This document shows positions 1 through 14,200 of a DNA stretch of 64,000 nucleotides, one piece after another (positions within the stretch are counted from its first letter, which is position 1; every line of letters begins with the position of its first letter). The stretch is taken from assembly GCF_013426205.1 (NCBI RefSeq), contig NC_089427.1, positions 868,001-932,000 of the forward strand, in the 5' to 3' direction. Made by a program: the position numbers and the translations under genes. Origin of the DNA: Metarhizium brunneum. Taxonomy: Eukaryota; Ascomycota; Sordariomycetes; Hypocreales; Clavicipitaceae. The notes under the pieces are model-generated. The model was not told where the DNA came from. It saw nothing but the letters and a program-made list of their open reading frames with translations, and ran no database searches.

Positions 1-3000
1 ACTGCGCCGAGGAAACTACAAGCATTTCACCTTGACGAGCCAGATGGGTTGCAGACTTGTCTCACGACACACCAAGCCACCCGGTTTTGCGAGGTACGAC
101 GGACGCGAAAGATCAAAAGTGTGTCTCGCCGGGCACTACGCCCGACACTTGGGCCACGAGTCCATGAGACAAACGTCCGCCCTCGGAGCCGGCAAATGCC
201 GTGTGCTCAAGAGGACCAATTCCCGTTCGCATGAGATCATCAGGCAGACATTATCAGGATGGGCAACGAGCCCAATCGTGCGCGGAGAAAAACGCCCAGA
301 TATGCGTCTCCAAGAAATGAGGCTGGACATTTTGGGGGCCGCAAGCTTTGATACACAGACACAGACGACAACGCACATGGCTCAGGTGCAGCAGACGGCG
401 AACAACTAGCAGTTTAGTTAGGTCTACGACCAAAATAGAAACCAAACGATATCATAGGAGGCACGAACTCTGGATCTGCAAGCTCGCTTTCCCCGTATCG
501 CGCATCCACTGCCTTCCCAGTCACCCCGTCGCCCAATGATCAATCCATGCGGCTGGCGGACCAGGGGGGCACACGGCTCGTTCGCCCAAGGACCGACAAT
601 CGTATCGCTCGAGGCGTGGGGGGAAAGGGATCAAAGACATTCCAAGACATCCAAAGGCTCATAAGGCTACGGCTCGTGCCCTTTTGGCGACTTGTAGTAC
701 GGAGTACGTACTGCTCTGAGGCGGCCCAGTCTCCAGATAAGATGTAACGTCGGCGTCAGTAGAAGCAGCCAGTCGCCGTCGAATCCGACGTGCTTACACA
801 AAAGTTTGTTGCGCTGGTCGCAAGCTTTATTCCCTTTTGTGCGAACCGATCCTACCATCGATGTCCATCGTGCCCCTCATTCGCTTCCAGCCAGACTGCC
901 TAAGCTCACTCCCATCCACCAGCAAACATTGAAGGGGGGTTCTGAAGCTGGCGCCTGAGATGGCGCTACTATGTTCAGAGGGCGTTGGCAACGTCCAACG
1001 GCGTCACTGCTCCGTGCGTATCTCTCGCTCCATCGCCAAGGCGGCACATGCCCCAATGCAGGCAATCGGAAATAAATCCACCAAGACGATAGTATCGGCG
1101 AGGCGAGTCGTACAAGAGCCAGAGCCTCGCCCTTTTGACCCGTTCAACGTCCAGATGTCCACATGGCAGCAGCCAGGGAGGGGGTGTCGGACAGCATCGC
1201 AAAGAAGGGTCTGAATGTCGGCCGCATGTCTCTTTGACCAGTTTTACATGGACTATTACAGAGTGCATACAATAGCATGAAGGAGGATCAGAGGGGTCAC
1301 GGGTGCCATGGCCAACGCATATTGCAGCTATGCGGTTAGTCATCACGTTTGCCACTTATGTCAAGTACTCCGGAGTCCGCAGCGTCCATGTTCCGAGACG
1401 ACATCGAACATTGAAGCGTATCCCGCTCGTTATAGCCGCTCAGACACCTGTAAAGGCCGCCTAGGTGCCTGTAAACGGCCTAGGCGCCAAGAACCAGCAA
1501 GCAATTTCCACGTAAAGCCTGCCAAGTGACTACATGTATTGACACGCCGACGCCAATGGTATATCCAATATTATCCAAAAACATGAGCAACATTGTCCGA
1601 CTTTCAAGCCCTTGCCAAAGAAAAAAAATTTGCAAAAGAAGAAAGAGCCGGATATTGAGAAAGCCACCAGACATCCTTGGTCTTAGTCCGGCCATTGACG
1701 AGGATCGTCCCATGCAGCCGCTTAAAAATAGAGACGGGAAGGCAAAAAAAATAGAGAAACGGGGGTTCCACGGCCTCCATCCAAAACACCTGATAATCGT
1801 CCCATGCCCAAAAAGTCAAAAAACCACAGAAAGCAAAAAAAAAATCCCGATGCGGTCGTTCACAAAAGGCAATACTACAGCATGCGCGTTTCGTCGCATC
1901 CGGACAATATGTCCGACAACTGCAGCCATTTTCCCGCCGCGGCTACACAGCATAATGTTTATCTCGCTTCCAGATGTCCGCTTCTGCTCCACCCGTCAGA
2001 ACCCGTTTTCTGCATGCCCAGAAGCGCGGCTAATGGGAGAGTGGGATCTTAAAACAAAAGAAAAAATACAAAGGTCCCCTCGCAGCAAAAGGCCCGTTGC
2101 GGCAATTGTCCAAGCCCACCAACAATTTACCCCTGGGCTTGCCGTGCAAAGGAATAGAAAAAAAGGGCGTAGAACCGGGCGTAGAAGCCAAAGTCGACTA
2201 GTCCGTCTTTATTGCTGGGGAGAGCCGCAGCCAGGCGCCGCAGCCAGGGCCAAGCGCTATACCTAGCGCGGACTGGCAAAAATGCAAGTGGCAGAGGAGC
2301 AGCAAGGCCCAAATGCTTCTTGATTCCGGGCTTCGAATGGCTTTGACTTGTTTCGATTTGCCAGCCTGTCTGCTCGAGTAGAGGGGCAAGAGCCGTTCAT
2401 TCAATCTCGTGTGGAGCCGCGGCTGAGCCCAGATCAAGGGCCAGGGAACCTTTGGAACCCCGGTTGACAGCTCAAACCGTGAAACATTGTTTTACAATAC
2501 CACCATGTGCACCGTATCAGCCTTGCAGAAACATGCATTTGAAAAAAATCCTGGTAATACTTTAAGGTCTGCGGCATCGCCGAAAATTAAGACATCAACT
2601 CAAAGTGTCTCTGCCTTTATCATTTTCAATCTCACCCGTTGTCCAACTTGCTACATGTACTGATCAGCAGCAGAAAACAAAATCATAATAATAAAAGGCA
2701 AGTAAGCAAGGGTGGCATGGCCGATGATGGGGCCACATCCCAACGAACCATTCTTATTCGTAGCACCAGGAAGCCAAGCAAGGGAGGGGGTGGCAATATC
2801 CGCGCTCTTCAGCGATACCCGGGCGGGGCTCCCCACCAAACAAACCACAACCGCGACGTCTTTGGGCAGGGCACTTACATGAACCCACGAGGGCTGAAAA
2901 CGCTACACGCAAGGGTGCCACTTACACCGGGTCCCAGTTGTGACTGGTCTTGACTCTTCAGTCCCTGTTCACAAGGAAACGACAGGAACGGCTTGAAGCA

Positions 3001-4406
3001 TCGACGGGATGAGCACCAGATTCTCTTGCCCGCGCCCGGGCCAGAGCCGCACTGCTGGCCCCCAAGACGCAGACATTCCAATGTCCCATGGTTCGTGGAT
3101 AAAAATACTCTGTACATGCTGTACTCTCAGGTCCCTGGTCCGGACGGGCCCCAGGGGCGCTCAGGGGCTCCCATTATTTCATGTAGGGGCAAGCAGAGTG
3201 GCAATAGCACGTCACCCCGGCCAGCCGGTGGGTTTCATGCAGGTGAAGCTATTCAGACGCTTTCTTGCCCCGTGTTACACAGCATATATTCCCGGCGCGC
3301 GGCGATTTTCCCCCCTTCTCTTCTCGTAGTATTCCCCATCCGGGCTTGCCAGGCTACACAGTTATAAAAGTAGACTTAATAACAAGCCTGTCTTTTTTTT
3401 CAGCTCATGTGACGTGCCATTCATAATCTGGAACCCGCGGGCCAATGCGCCCCGGTATGCACGAAACATGACACCGATTTGATCAGTTTTCGTCCTGGAC
3501 ATGGGCAACGCGTGGTGCCCAGCTCTTTGATGCATAAGCCGCCCCCGCAGATCGCAACGGCCTGCTCCCCCCCTGGCAATGTCTCTGAATCCATCACCAT
3601 CACCATCACCATCATCATCACCATCATCATCCACTGGCCTGGGTCTGGAGGGGATGGAAAGAAAACTCGTCGCCAGAGCCTCCAACGCCCGCTGAGGATA
3701 TAAACTCGAACTATTGTATCGTACTTTCATATTTCATATGCAACAAGAAAAAAGGGGAGAGAGAAAGAGGCGCGGGGACCAGGCAGCATCTGGACCGGAC
3801 CTTCGGCTGCAGCAAGCAGCACCGATTCAAACAGACAGGCTGTAATATAAACCTCTAATAAATCTTGCCATTGTCTATGAAGTTGCGTCTGTATCTGTAT
3901 AAAATGTACTTCTAATAATACGACAGAAGAAATAAAGAGCAAGCGACGAGTAGTGATACAATCGACAATAGCAGAAACAAGCAAACCATCAAGAGTCTTT
4001 TAGCTCTCATCCTATCACCGTAGCAGTAAGCACACTCAACCTCAACGCCTGGCTCGCCCAATTTTCCTGCCCAACACGAAAATACTCCTAGCCATCTAGG
4101 CTAAACTAAACGAGAGAAATCATGGCATCGTAAGCAGCAAACATCCAACGTCACGTTTTCATCATGGCAGCATTTGCATCTGCTAGCAATCCCGCCTGTC
4201 CAAGACGAGCATGTTTTTTTGGGGGGAGAAGAGACCCAGTGAGGCCGAGACTGTTGCATCCTGTCGCATTCTATGCACGTCTCAACTCAGCCCCCCTCTT
4301 TCCCTTCCCCACCCAGTCTGCTGAAGAACACCGAGGCAACATAAAATAAAAGTGCAAGTGAGAAAATGGAACAAAGAACTGAAAGTCCCGGTGACTGGGC
4401 TGTTCA
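1..4406. other. Gene-poor left end
   Basis: No reading frame here looks like a recognisable protein. The frames are short, occur on both strands over the same bases, and show no domain, signal peptide or convincing intron. A-rich stretches (about 1618-1850) and a CAT/CAC microsatellite near 3.6 kb suggest untranslated or regulatory DNA. The 3' untranslated region of the minus-strand bZIP gene probably lies in about 4.1-4.4 kb. An imperfect tandem repeat of about 19 bp occurs near 1445-1490. Confidence 0.5.
3591..3632. repeat. CAT/CAC trinucleotide microsatellite
   Basis: About fourteen consecutive trinucleotides of the CAT/CAC type lie in a non-coding context. The minus strand would read as alternating Asp and Gly codons, but the open frame around it has no other coding support. 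It is a simple sequence repeat, likely length-polymorphic. Confidence 0.85.
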
Positions 4407-5263
4407 TTAAATTACCGGAGGATACACCTGGATGCTGGTTGGGTCGTAGGTGTAATTCGTATCGTCGTAATAAGCTTCCTCGCCACCACTGCTGCCATAG
4501 CTGGCTGTCTGAGGTATACCATGGCCATATGTGACGTAGTGCGCCCCTGAGTAAGGGTCGTCTCCAACGTATGTGCCGCGGCCACTGCTGCGGCGGCTCT
4601 GAACTTCGTGTCCTCTTGACACGGCCAGTCCCCAGCTAACGCTGCCCCAAGGCAGACCAGACAACTCACTGTCCAGGTTGAAGTCTGAGGGTGAAGGAAT
4701 GCGATAGCTATTGCCGGCGTGTTCTTGGTTACGCAGCTCTCGTTCCGCCTTCTCTTTATTTTCTCGAGCTTTTTCCCCTAAACAGTTTGTTAGTAATTGC
4801 CCATCCGCCTTACAGATGCCGCGGCACACTTACTGAACTTGCGCTGGGCAATTCGATTTTGAATCCTTCTTCTCTCTTCTGGGTCGGTCACATCAGTCCA
4901 ATCGACGTCCTTTGGGCTGGGTTTGGACTTTCTTGACGACGGAGAAGCAGCGTGCTTCTTTGAGGACGAGCTGCTGGAGCTGCTCTCAGAATCATATCTC
5001 GCCATCTTTGCCGAAGTTATCTTGGCAGGGGTTTCAAACGTGTCCAACTCCGTTGCTGTGCTAGACGTCTTGCGCGACTGGCTAGAAGTCTTGTTATTTC
5101 TGGGGCAAGTAGTAGCGTATTTTGGCTGACCAAGACCCTCGATAGTTGCGACTGTCACTTTTAGAGATGTGGGATTGATATGATCGAAAGGGACTGGTGA
5201 GGCACTGTGTACGCGTATAGCTGGAATAGTTGGACGTGCAAAATACTGCCTTTCAATAGACAT
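4407..5263 (-). CDS. bZIP transcription factor (two exons)
   Basis: Exon 1 is 5263-4834 and exon 2 is 4777-4407; the 56-bp intron has a GTAAGT donor and a TTTAG acceptor with a CTAAC branch point. Splicing restores the bZIP basic region across the junction, reading NRIAQRKFREKARENKEK around residues 133-150, which fits the fungal AP-1-like N-x-A-Q-x-x-F-R signature. Upstream are a run of eight serines and a Lys/Ser/Pro-rich stretch; downstream is a Tyr/Ser/Gly-rich tail ending in PPVI. A later ATG at 5005 (MARYDSE) begins the part typical of this family, so the first 86 residues may not be translated. Expected role is nuclear, sequence-specific transcriptional control; the target genes cannot be read from the sequence. 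The heptad-leucine part is short, so dimerisation is inferred from the family. Confidence 0.85.
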
Positions 5264-8200
5264 CTATCTAACACTGGCGTGAAGTGTATAGTGACGAAGA
5301 AGAAGATGGGGCAGTCCAGTTTGAGTTCTGTCTCATGCTTGGGAGTTGTGAATAATTTGCTATATGTTTAACAGCGGCGTGGTTTCTCGTCAGCGGGGTG
5401 GACAAGGCTGCAATTGTAGAGTTCGTGAAGAGATGAAAGTATGAGTGCAGTGCCGTTTCTACCAAGCAACCAAGTTCGAGGTTGTCAAATGACTTGCAAA
5501 CCGAAAGGCGATGGCAAAGAGAGGTGTAGAGAGGATCGTGAACTTTTGAAAACACCGAAGGCAGGCCCTCTACTAATAAATGCTCGTCCAGCCATCAAGC
5601 CCTCACGGCAAGGAGACCAGGGATTCCCATTCGGGACTTGACTTGATCTGCTGTGGAAATACACACACCCCGTGCGAGTCGTCTCCAGCCCGTGGCGGCC
5701 GGCATCAGGTACATGCCATGATCCTACATGTCTAGGGACCTGGCCCGGTAGGGCAGAATACTTTCGCCATCAACACTAGAGATGACGGTGACGCAGAGAG
5801 AAGATGATTAACCCTGGTGGCCACCATCCCTGTTGCCTGCCGACAGAGGTGTGGGGGTTGAGGCGTGAGGGAGGGGGGTGCAAAGTCAAATATTGTGAGA
5901 GCCGAACAAGGTGAGAGTCTCGTGGCTGCCACTGGGAGGTGTGCGACTTTGTCAGACCAGCAGAATCCACCACCAGCAGCAAACGAGATCAGGTGTACTC
6001 GGTATGGGGGCCAAGGCATCGACAAGCCATGCCAGGGACGGAGGCCGCGTCTAGGAAACCAAGATGGGCGTGTGACGATATGCCGTCCCGCCAAGCAAAC
6101 GACATGGGGCATGAGGAGACATGGACGGTAGACTCTAGAGCTGGGGGCGTGTGTATGGAGGTGCCAGGCACTTTTAGATGCGGGTTGCAGAGTCGTATCG
6201 GGTGTCATGTTTTTGCCAGACTTGGTCAAGGTAGGCGAAGTGGGCAGACGATGCGACAGAAGCAATCTGCTTGTTGCTAAAATAGATACAGTTTAAAGTA
6301 TGAATGTAAAGTCGGCGCAAAAAGGAAAAGGCGGAGCGGGTGAGGCTCGATAAATGATCAGACTGCCAACTCGAGATGCTGGGGGCTTGGAGTCTGAGTG
6401 CGAGTGTCGCAAAGGAATGTGCGAACTTGGGCCATTGAATGGCTGAAAACTGGTTTTAATGTTCAGCAGGTACAAGCAAACGCGCCTGCCGTATTCCTAC
6501 ATTGGTACTCAATGTACATATCTGACTTGGCCTGTTGCGTGACTCCATGACCTTTGCCCATGCCGGCAGGAGACATCCGGCTGGCATACTTTCCTTCTTT
6601 GCCATGACGCACGGACTGAGTCTGGAGGGCGAGGACCAGGTAAAGTCGGGATAGCAGTTGGTACATACGTAGGAGACATGCCATCCACAATCGACCTTGC
6701 AGCAATCTGCATACTCCAACCACTCCGCCAATACGCATCGACTGGTCTTGCAGGCACCAGCGTGCATCTGGGCCTGGCACCTTTTGACGTTGAACAGGGG
6801 CCTCGGTCTGTAGTTCTGAACCAGACGCTAGGACAAACCTGGCAGGGCACCTTTGGCTCCAACTGCCGCCGACACGGCCAAGTGCGGTTGGTGAGGCTGG
6901 GCCAGCACGAGGCGGGCTTCCGCACAGCTGACCAAACTGGGCGTAGGAGGTCAAGGAGAGGTCAACTGGTACGGGGATGGAGAGCCTACTTGCCACTCTG
7001 CAGGTGTGTCAGTCAAAGTCCGTACATATGTCTACTACCAGATAGGTAGGTATGTATGTACATGCCTGGCATCGTTGACCATGCTTGAACCGCAGACACA
7101 TGGCTAATCGTCGCTGAAGATGGATTCATATTAAGTGCCGCGCCGCCACAAGCTTGGCCTGCCCCTCGACTCTGTCAAAATTTCCAACATTGCAGGGTGT
7201 CGGTGGGGGCAGGATCTCAACAACAGGCTCTGTGGTGAGCCAAGTTGAGTGTGCAATTCGAACGCAATACCATCCATTGCAGGAAATTCGTATTCGCCAG
7301 GAAGACCGGAATCATCGCCGGTCTGAGATCGCAATATGGCGGCTCATGACATCAAGCCACCTCACCCAATGCCGAGCAGCTTGCCTGTATCTGACTACGT
7401 GCAACCAATTTGCTCCGCGCTAAAGACCAAACCCAAAAGCCTCCCAATATTACTTCAAAAGTTCATATGAATTAATTCGACAATGGCTTGCGTCTTACAA
7501 AATTCCTCTTCAAGTCATAAACAGACATTCACTTGGGCCTGCCTCGACAGCTGAGCCACGTTGCGCGCATGATGGGTCTGGTACCCGCGCTCCGTGCGGG
7601 AAATACCCTGCCTCCCTGGAACCATGGCAAACCTACCCAAAGGGACACCGTTTGCAGCATGACCAGGACACGATATATGACGAGTTCGGGGGCAAGACAC
7701 GTGCTGATAGCACTGCAGCAACTGCTCTCTCGAATATCAAGCATATTTTATCATATTGTCATAGCCTTCTCCAATACGGGGGAATGTTCAAAACAACGTA
7801 GCCAGGGTTCTGGCACCATTCGTACATACCAAAAGCGTTGCTCCACACCTACTGATAAGTAAGTGTAGTGCGAACGCGAGTTATACGACGCGCAAAATTT
7901 CAAAAGGGACAGTTTCGCCACAAGGCCCTCCAGGATTATCGGTTTATATCCCCGTGCAATCCGAGTGAACATAAGGTAGCCCACGCAAGGTCGGCCGATT
8001 TTTGCCGGCCTAGCTGCTAGGTACCCAGGAGAAGTCTAAAATATAGCATCCGAAGCGTTACTAGCCTTCCTTTCTGACAGCCATAAACAGTAGAAATATC
8101 ATCATAACTTCTCCTATAGTCGCCTTCACGCTTATCCTCTCGGCACTAGCTACCAAACTAAACCAGAACTGTTATAGGTGGTTGTTGTCGTTATCGCTTT

Positions 8201-11200
8201 GGTGGCCGACAGAGAAGTCGATCTCGCTAGACTCTCCTCCGAGCGGGGCATCAGTGAGCCGAGGCTCCCTTGTGGTCTAATTGCCAACCAAGGCCCGCCA
8301 AAGAAACGTTGGCTCCTCATCTTTTTCCAGCATGGTGGTGTTCCTCTCTTGGCCATTCATCAAACGTTTTTATCGGTAGGAATGGGGCACGAAAACAAGA
8401 TCCAGAGTGGTGTATCAAGACCTACTAATCCGCTGGAGTTGTTTGCCCGTACGCATCACCAGCGCATGATTACTGTCTGTGAAGATATAGTTCACATGTA
8501 GCTCATGTGGTTTCTGAGAAATTTAGACGGGCGTCCCGTGAAACTGCTCACATTACTACTACAAACGGATGCAAAGACTTGGAGCACCAGATATTCCATT
8601 AAATGAGGCCTAGTACATTTCTTGATCCTGGGGATTTTACATGACAATTTGTCTCTTCCCATTGGAAGATGCTACTGGCTCGTCTTCGATGTCAACAGCT
8701 CCCGCAACCAAACTGGCCAGTTATAGTACGGCGTAAAATTCCGTTCGCACAACGGAGTGACCTTGGCACCAATATTCCTTAAAGTCACATGGCAAAGGGG
8801 CCACTTCAAGGACTGGTAATAAATACCTGATAAACACCTTCCAAGCCGTTGGCTCTTGATTTCAAGTATGGCGCGCCCCTGACTGGGCGCCGCTCTGGTT
8901 TTCTTTTCTTTTTTTTTTTTTTGGCAAAACCATGTTCATCGTGAAACGGGTGCTTTGCCGAGCGATCGCGGGGGTCCTGTACCAGACAGGAGGTAAATCC
9001 AAGTCCATCTTTTGCGGGTTAGCGATTGGAGCTGAAAACACCAATCATTTCGGATTTTTTTACCTCAAGGCAACATCATTACTTCAGGCATCAGAGTCTC
9101 CGAGGGATCGAAGGAGTGGCATAACGAGCGATCCAGCCAAGCAGCATGCCTCAGTCAGTTGCAACAGTCATGAGCAACAAGTGTTGTGGCGTGTCACCCG
9201 CCCGACTAAAGTCTTATTCAGGAACAGATTCAGCATGGCTCTTGTTCCAATGAGCCAAGAAGCCACTTTGACATAACCAGTCACGTCATTGGCTTTGCGA
9301 ACGTTTATACGTGATGCAATCCATGGGTCACTGTTCATGATACTCGGTCTAGCATCTTTTGAAACGTCTGGACTATTATTTCACCCGGCAGAATCCTTGG
9401 CGTCATTAACTTCTATTCTTGGGACGAGAAGCTTTGCCACTTCCAATCATGATGCGTAGAGTACCCTCCACCACATCTGATCGTCGTTATGCTGTGTGTG
9501 GGCTGAACCCTGGGAAAGGCTGGCCTGTTTCCTGGTTCGTCCAGCACGTGTCAGCCGGGGTGTTGAAATTGCCTGTGCAGGAAGATGCTTCTTGATATGG
9601 GTAAATGGAAAACGCTGCTTTTCGCTGCACCAGTGAGACCATGGTGTGCCACGGTGATCACAACCTCTCTTGTTCGATACGCATGTACATAGCTACTGGG
9701 CTAGGGGTGACTCGGTAACCCAATGGCTGAGGTGCTCATACATGTGCATATGTACAATCCTTCTTGCACATGCCACTCCCCGGTAGGGTAACATCGCCTA
9801 GATTGAACAAGCTGTACTGATAAGTTTCCTGGTTCAGGTTTCCTCGGGTTCGAAACCTCCGTTCCCAGCTAGTGCTAGGAGAATATTGGCTCATTTTAGA
9901 TTTGCCGGCCGACAAGTTACAACCACATTCTGGGGATCCCACAATGTCTGAGAGCGAGGCAACGCGAAACAGGGAGCAAAGGCGCTCATGTATCGGCTCT
10001 ATAAAGACTAAGATAGCGGCTGACAGAAGGACCAGAAGTTGAGTTTTGCGTGGCGTGCTACCAAATGGCGATCTCTACTGAAGGGGCCATTCGCTGTTTA
10101 TTCAATCAAGGCAAGGGTGCGACACGTGGTAGACAAAACCCAAGTCTCGCTTCATCACCGGCGAATTTGCTAGCCAAGGTATGCTGCATCGGATTTATTT
10201 TCCTAAAAAAAAACCTACGGTAACTCCCGGACGCACGCCCAGGCCCTGGAGGAACAATAGTATGTTTTCTTCCTTTCGCAGCGAAGGTACAACTCAAAAA
10301 TCAGCTATATGTTTATATGTACAGCAGTACGGAGATGATGTGCATGAGGATGATTGGTTCAGCTGGTTCCTACAGCACTCGTTGCGGGATGAGGATGTAC
10401 AAACAATGTCACCAAATTGTTTCCCCTCACTTGTTCCGTTTCGGCCCTTGAAACAGGTGCAAAACCCAGCTGCGGGAACACCTTGGGTTGATAGAACCGA
10501 CGTTGCGAGTTTCTTGGCCGATTTGCGACTTTAGCGCCGGCGAAACGGAGATCGTCCGTAGCGCTTGTACAGTTTACCTGTGACAGTTATCTCGATCCGC
10601 AGCGCCTTCTAGAGATAGGTTCATGCATTGCAAACAAAGTACACAGAGCCTCCCGGGGTGGGCGGACGCATTGTACAAGCCATGGCGGTGTGGCGGACAA
10701 GATTGTCCCACTTCAGCCGTTGATGTGCTGCAGGTTGCAAGCTCACGATCAAGGTTTCTACAAAGTCGGCTTCTTCAGATCCCAAATTGCCAAACACAAA
10801 ATTTGGGCAAGATGGCCAGCTTCAGCCGCCGTATTTAAAACAACAAAAAAAAGCAACGACCTTTTCTCTAGTTATCACAGAGTGATACTGAATGCGGAAG
10901 CAGCCGAGCCGTTGTCTCAATCAAGTATTCCAACGCCTTGTCCATGTAGGTGCTGGGGGTCAGTCAGTGTCGATCCCATCCGCACCTGGCATTGATTACA
11001 GGGGTCAATACCACAAACCCTGACAACTCACCAGCACACCATGGCAGGCAAGCAGGGCAGCAGGCCGGCTGCTTCGCAAGCACAACACTCAGCTGCCAAC
11101 CCACACCAGGACCAATCAAGTGTGGATCATATCACAACATTCTATTATCCTTGATGCGCAATTAGCTGGCAAAAAGATGAGGTGGACTGGTGCTACTCAT

Positions 11201-14200
11201 GGCAAGCCAAAGAAGAGGGTAGCGCAGTAAGGAATCCGTGCTTCACTGCCTTGTCCTCCGTAAAGGCTCCTAGATGTCAAGGCAGTCATGCTCCGAAAAT
11301 ACCAGCCAGAGTGCTGTACGACAAGGTACCACCACATGAACTGGCATGAAAGCCCTCGTTGTGGCTTGTGGCATGATGCATCCAGATTCTAATCTAGTCG
11401 CCAGGACCCTACATTGTTTGGGGGTCGGAAGTTCGGACTAAATATTCAGTTGCTCGTACTTCCGCATCCCTTTTTCAACTGCACCAGCCGACAATACATA
11501 CATTATACTTTCCTAGCTGTCTCTTGGCGGAAATGCAGTCAAGTTGCATCTGGGACATGAGTGGGCTCAACTAATGTCAGTGTCAAAGCCGTCAGTGACC
11601 TGCATACCCAGGTAGGTAGTCCTCGTCTGTGCATGCAAGCAACCGTTAATACCAGACCAGCTTGCAAATTCCGACAGCTATGGTGGCCATGTCAACCATG
11701 TTTGCAGGGTACAAGTATACTAGAAATGGCCACAACTCAGTGGTCTGCGTCCCATAACTGCATACATATTTACCGCATGTACTGCAGCTCTGACCTTTGA
11801 CCTTTGGGGCCCCTGGTCCAGTTATATGCAGCACTCAGCCAGCAATGTTCAGCGAGCAATGGAAATTACATAACTTATTATCATTACTACGTGGCAAAGG
11901 GGCAGCAGACATGGTAACTGGCTCGCGGTATGGAAGCGTTTTACAAGTTGCGTTATTTCGGGCGGGCATTCCCCCGACATAATCGTCGACCAGCATACTG
12001 CTATTGGCATTGTGGATATTTGTTGAGGCCGCGCAAACGGGTTGATCGGCCGTCATGTCAACCAAAATGATGGCAGAGAATCGAAGGAGCAGGGTGCATT
12101 CAGTGTGGTGGCTGGAGCACATCCGTACAGAATTGCCGAATGGTTGTGGGCCAAGGGGCACGCATTTCCAGGAATCCCAGTTTTTACAGAGTATGTATTG
12201 CCAGTGTGGCTTTTCTCGATACCCAGAATCCTGTGTTGTGCCTTGGTGGCTTGCACGGCACTGTACTTGATTGCGACATCCCGTCGGATACAAAAATATG
12301 AAGGAACGAATAATGTCCTCTCCGCCTCCGCTCGCCATACGGTACAACAACCCATTCAGACCAAGCCATCTGCATCTTGGAAATGCCGATAGCGGTAACA
12401 GTTAGGCTGTTACATGGACCATTTGAGGATGAATCCACCTTGGTGGTTTCGGTCACCGGGGTAGGAAGAGACATGCAAGCCATCCGGCCAGAGCACATGT
12501 TGCATTGATGATCTAGCTCAATAAGAGCGCTCATGTGCTCAGGGCAGTGGAGGAGAGCTGTCGAAGAAGGAAAGTCTATTCATCACTTGAACGCTTCTCG
12601 TCTCCGGATTGACTCGGGGATATATATGCCCAGACCCCCAACAGAGATGTTGACACAAGTGGCGCTTTTAGTCATATGGATGTAGTCGGAACCGAATGAT
12701 TCTCGTGGGCGGCACGGCAAGGGATTGCTGGGGGCCGGCCGATACACGAGTTGCCTATCATGGATCCATCTCGGTTTTCCAGAGCAGGTCTTGTGCTCCG
12801 CAATACGGAGTGCCCTTTGTTCTTCTTCCAGAAATACAAAGCCTCCATGAGCTCTGCAATAGCTCTTGTCCATGAGAAGCAGGGCTTGTGAGTTTGACGG
12901 GACGGTTGGGAGGCTCAATTTAATCAACTTAAACATACGGAACCCAAGTAGTCATGGCCCACCAACAGTCAGCATTACATTGGCTCCTTTCTCCTTCAGG
13001 CCAAACACACGATCTCGGCCCTGTCCAGCCGCATGCAGCGCAACATTGAAGTCCTTCTGTTAGTGCCGCTGCAGGTCAGAGCCACGGCTCTGAAGCTGTG
13101 CTGGAGTTGCACCGCCGCACGCTGCTCCGATAGCTGCCAGAGCCGGCGCGGCACGAGAGCATCATTGCTGAGGTCGAGGTGGATGAAGTGACAAAGCCGG
13201 TCTGGGCCTCGAGCTAACACGCGAACGCTTGCTCTCAAGGGAGCATGTCACAATGTGAGGACTCTGAGGAGGATGCGAGGCCAAGCATATCCACCGCCCC
13301 AGGCAAGGCTCAACACAAACTAAGGACGCAAGGACCCTGGAATTTGTGACGCTCAAGCGACGTTGCAATTGGACAAGGCCAAGGCCACCCTCGGAGTGGA
13401 CGCTGATTGGATTTGAGAAATGATGGTTTTAGCGAGGGCTGAGGTTCAGGAACCGCAGATCAGGGTTCAATGTTGTGTGACTGGTGGGACGCGGTCGGCT
13501 CCGGGCTTGAGCATGCATCTTGCACTGAAAGCTAAGAAACCATCCCCTCTTTTTGATGGTGCATGGAGGAGGGAGTGTGGAGGGGAAAAGTCGTCTTGTC
13601 AACTCCCACCCTCTGCTCTGATGCATCTGGTTGACCTGGACTCGGCGCATTCCCCCGGCGCGTTCTGGGAGTAGGGGAGAGACTCGGCCGTCGATTGAAT
13701 ACCGCATGGACCAACATTCCTGTCGTCGGCAGCCAACAGCCGCCTAGATGCTGACATGCCAGTCATCACACCACGCCTCACCGGCCTCCCCGCCGTCAGC
13801 CCTACCAGCAAACACTTGACTGTGACGCAGCAGGACGTGGCACGCTGTCAGTGCCCGGCTGACTCATTCGTACACACTGGAGACGATCCGAGGGCTCGGG
13901 ACACAGAGAGACACCAGGGATCCCATCGCCCTGCCAGGCCAGTGGGAGGTGATGGAAGTCATCGAGAGCCGCTGTCCGAGGTGGTTTCAATGGCTGCCAT
14001 CCACCAACCCCAGCGGTTTACACATGGTGGCTGACGCAAAATGCAGTGCGGATTCAGCCTTGGTTGTCGAAAACTTCTAGAGCTGCGCCAAATCGCCATG
14101 TGGTCGGGGCATTGCGAGTTTGTCCTACGCCATCTGGGGTTGTCATCCGCCACACATGCTACACCAAGCCTCTTGCGAGTTGTTCCAGAAGATGCATGGA

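Noticed and set aside
1526..2266. 246-codon plus-strand open frame rich in Lys, Arg and Pro
   Set aside because: It arises from A-rich low-complexity DNA, shows no domain and has no plausible family.
6456..6996. Cysteine-rich minus-strand stretch that could be an exon of a secreted protein
   Set aside because: No signal peptide or phase-consistent upstream exon could be built; the frames upstream end in stops.
9830..9865. GGTTCGAAACC-like stretch suggesting a tRNA T-loop
   Set aside because: The bases around it do not pair into a T-stem and no acceptor or anticodon arm fits on either strand.
11835..12392. Overlapping 171-codon (minus) and 116-codon (plus) frames
   Set aside because: Mutual shadows with no coding signature or splice sites of good quality.
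12583..12936. 117-codon minus-strand frame with several cysteines
   Set aside because: No signal peptide and no recognisable motif; length is within chance for this DNA.
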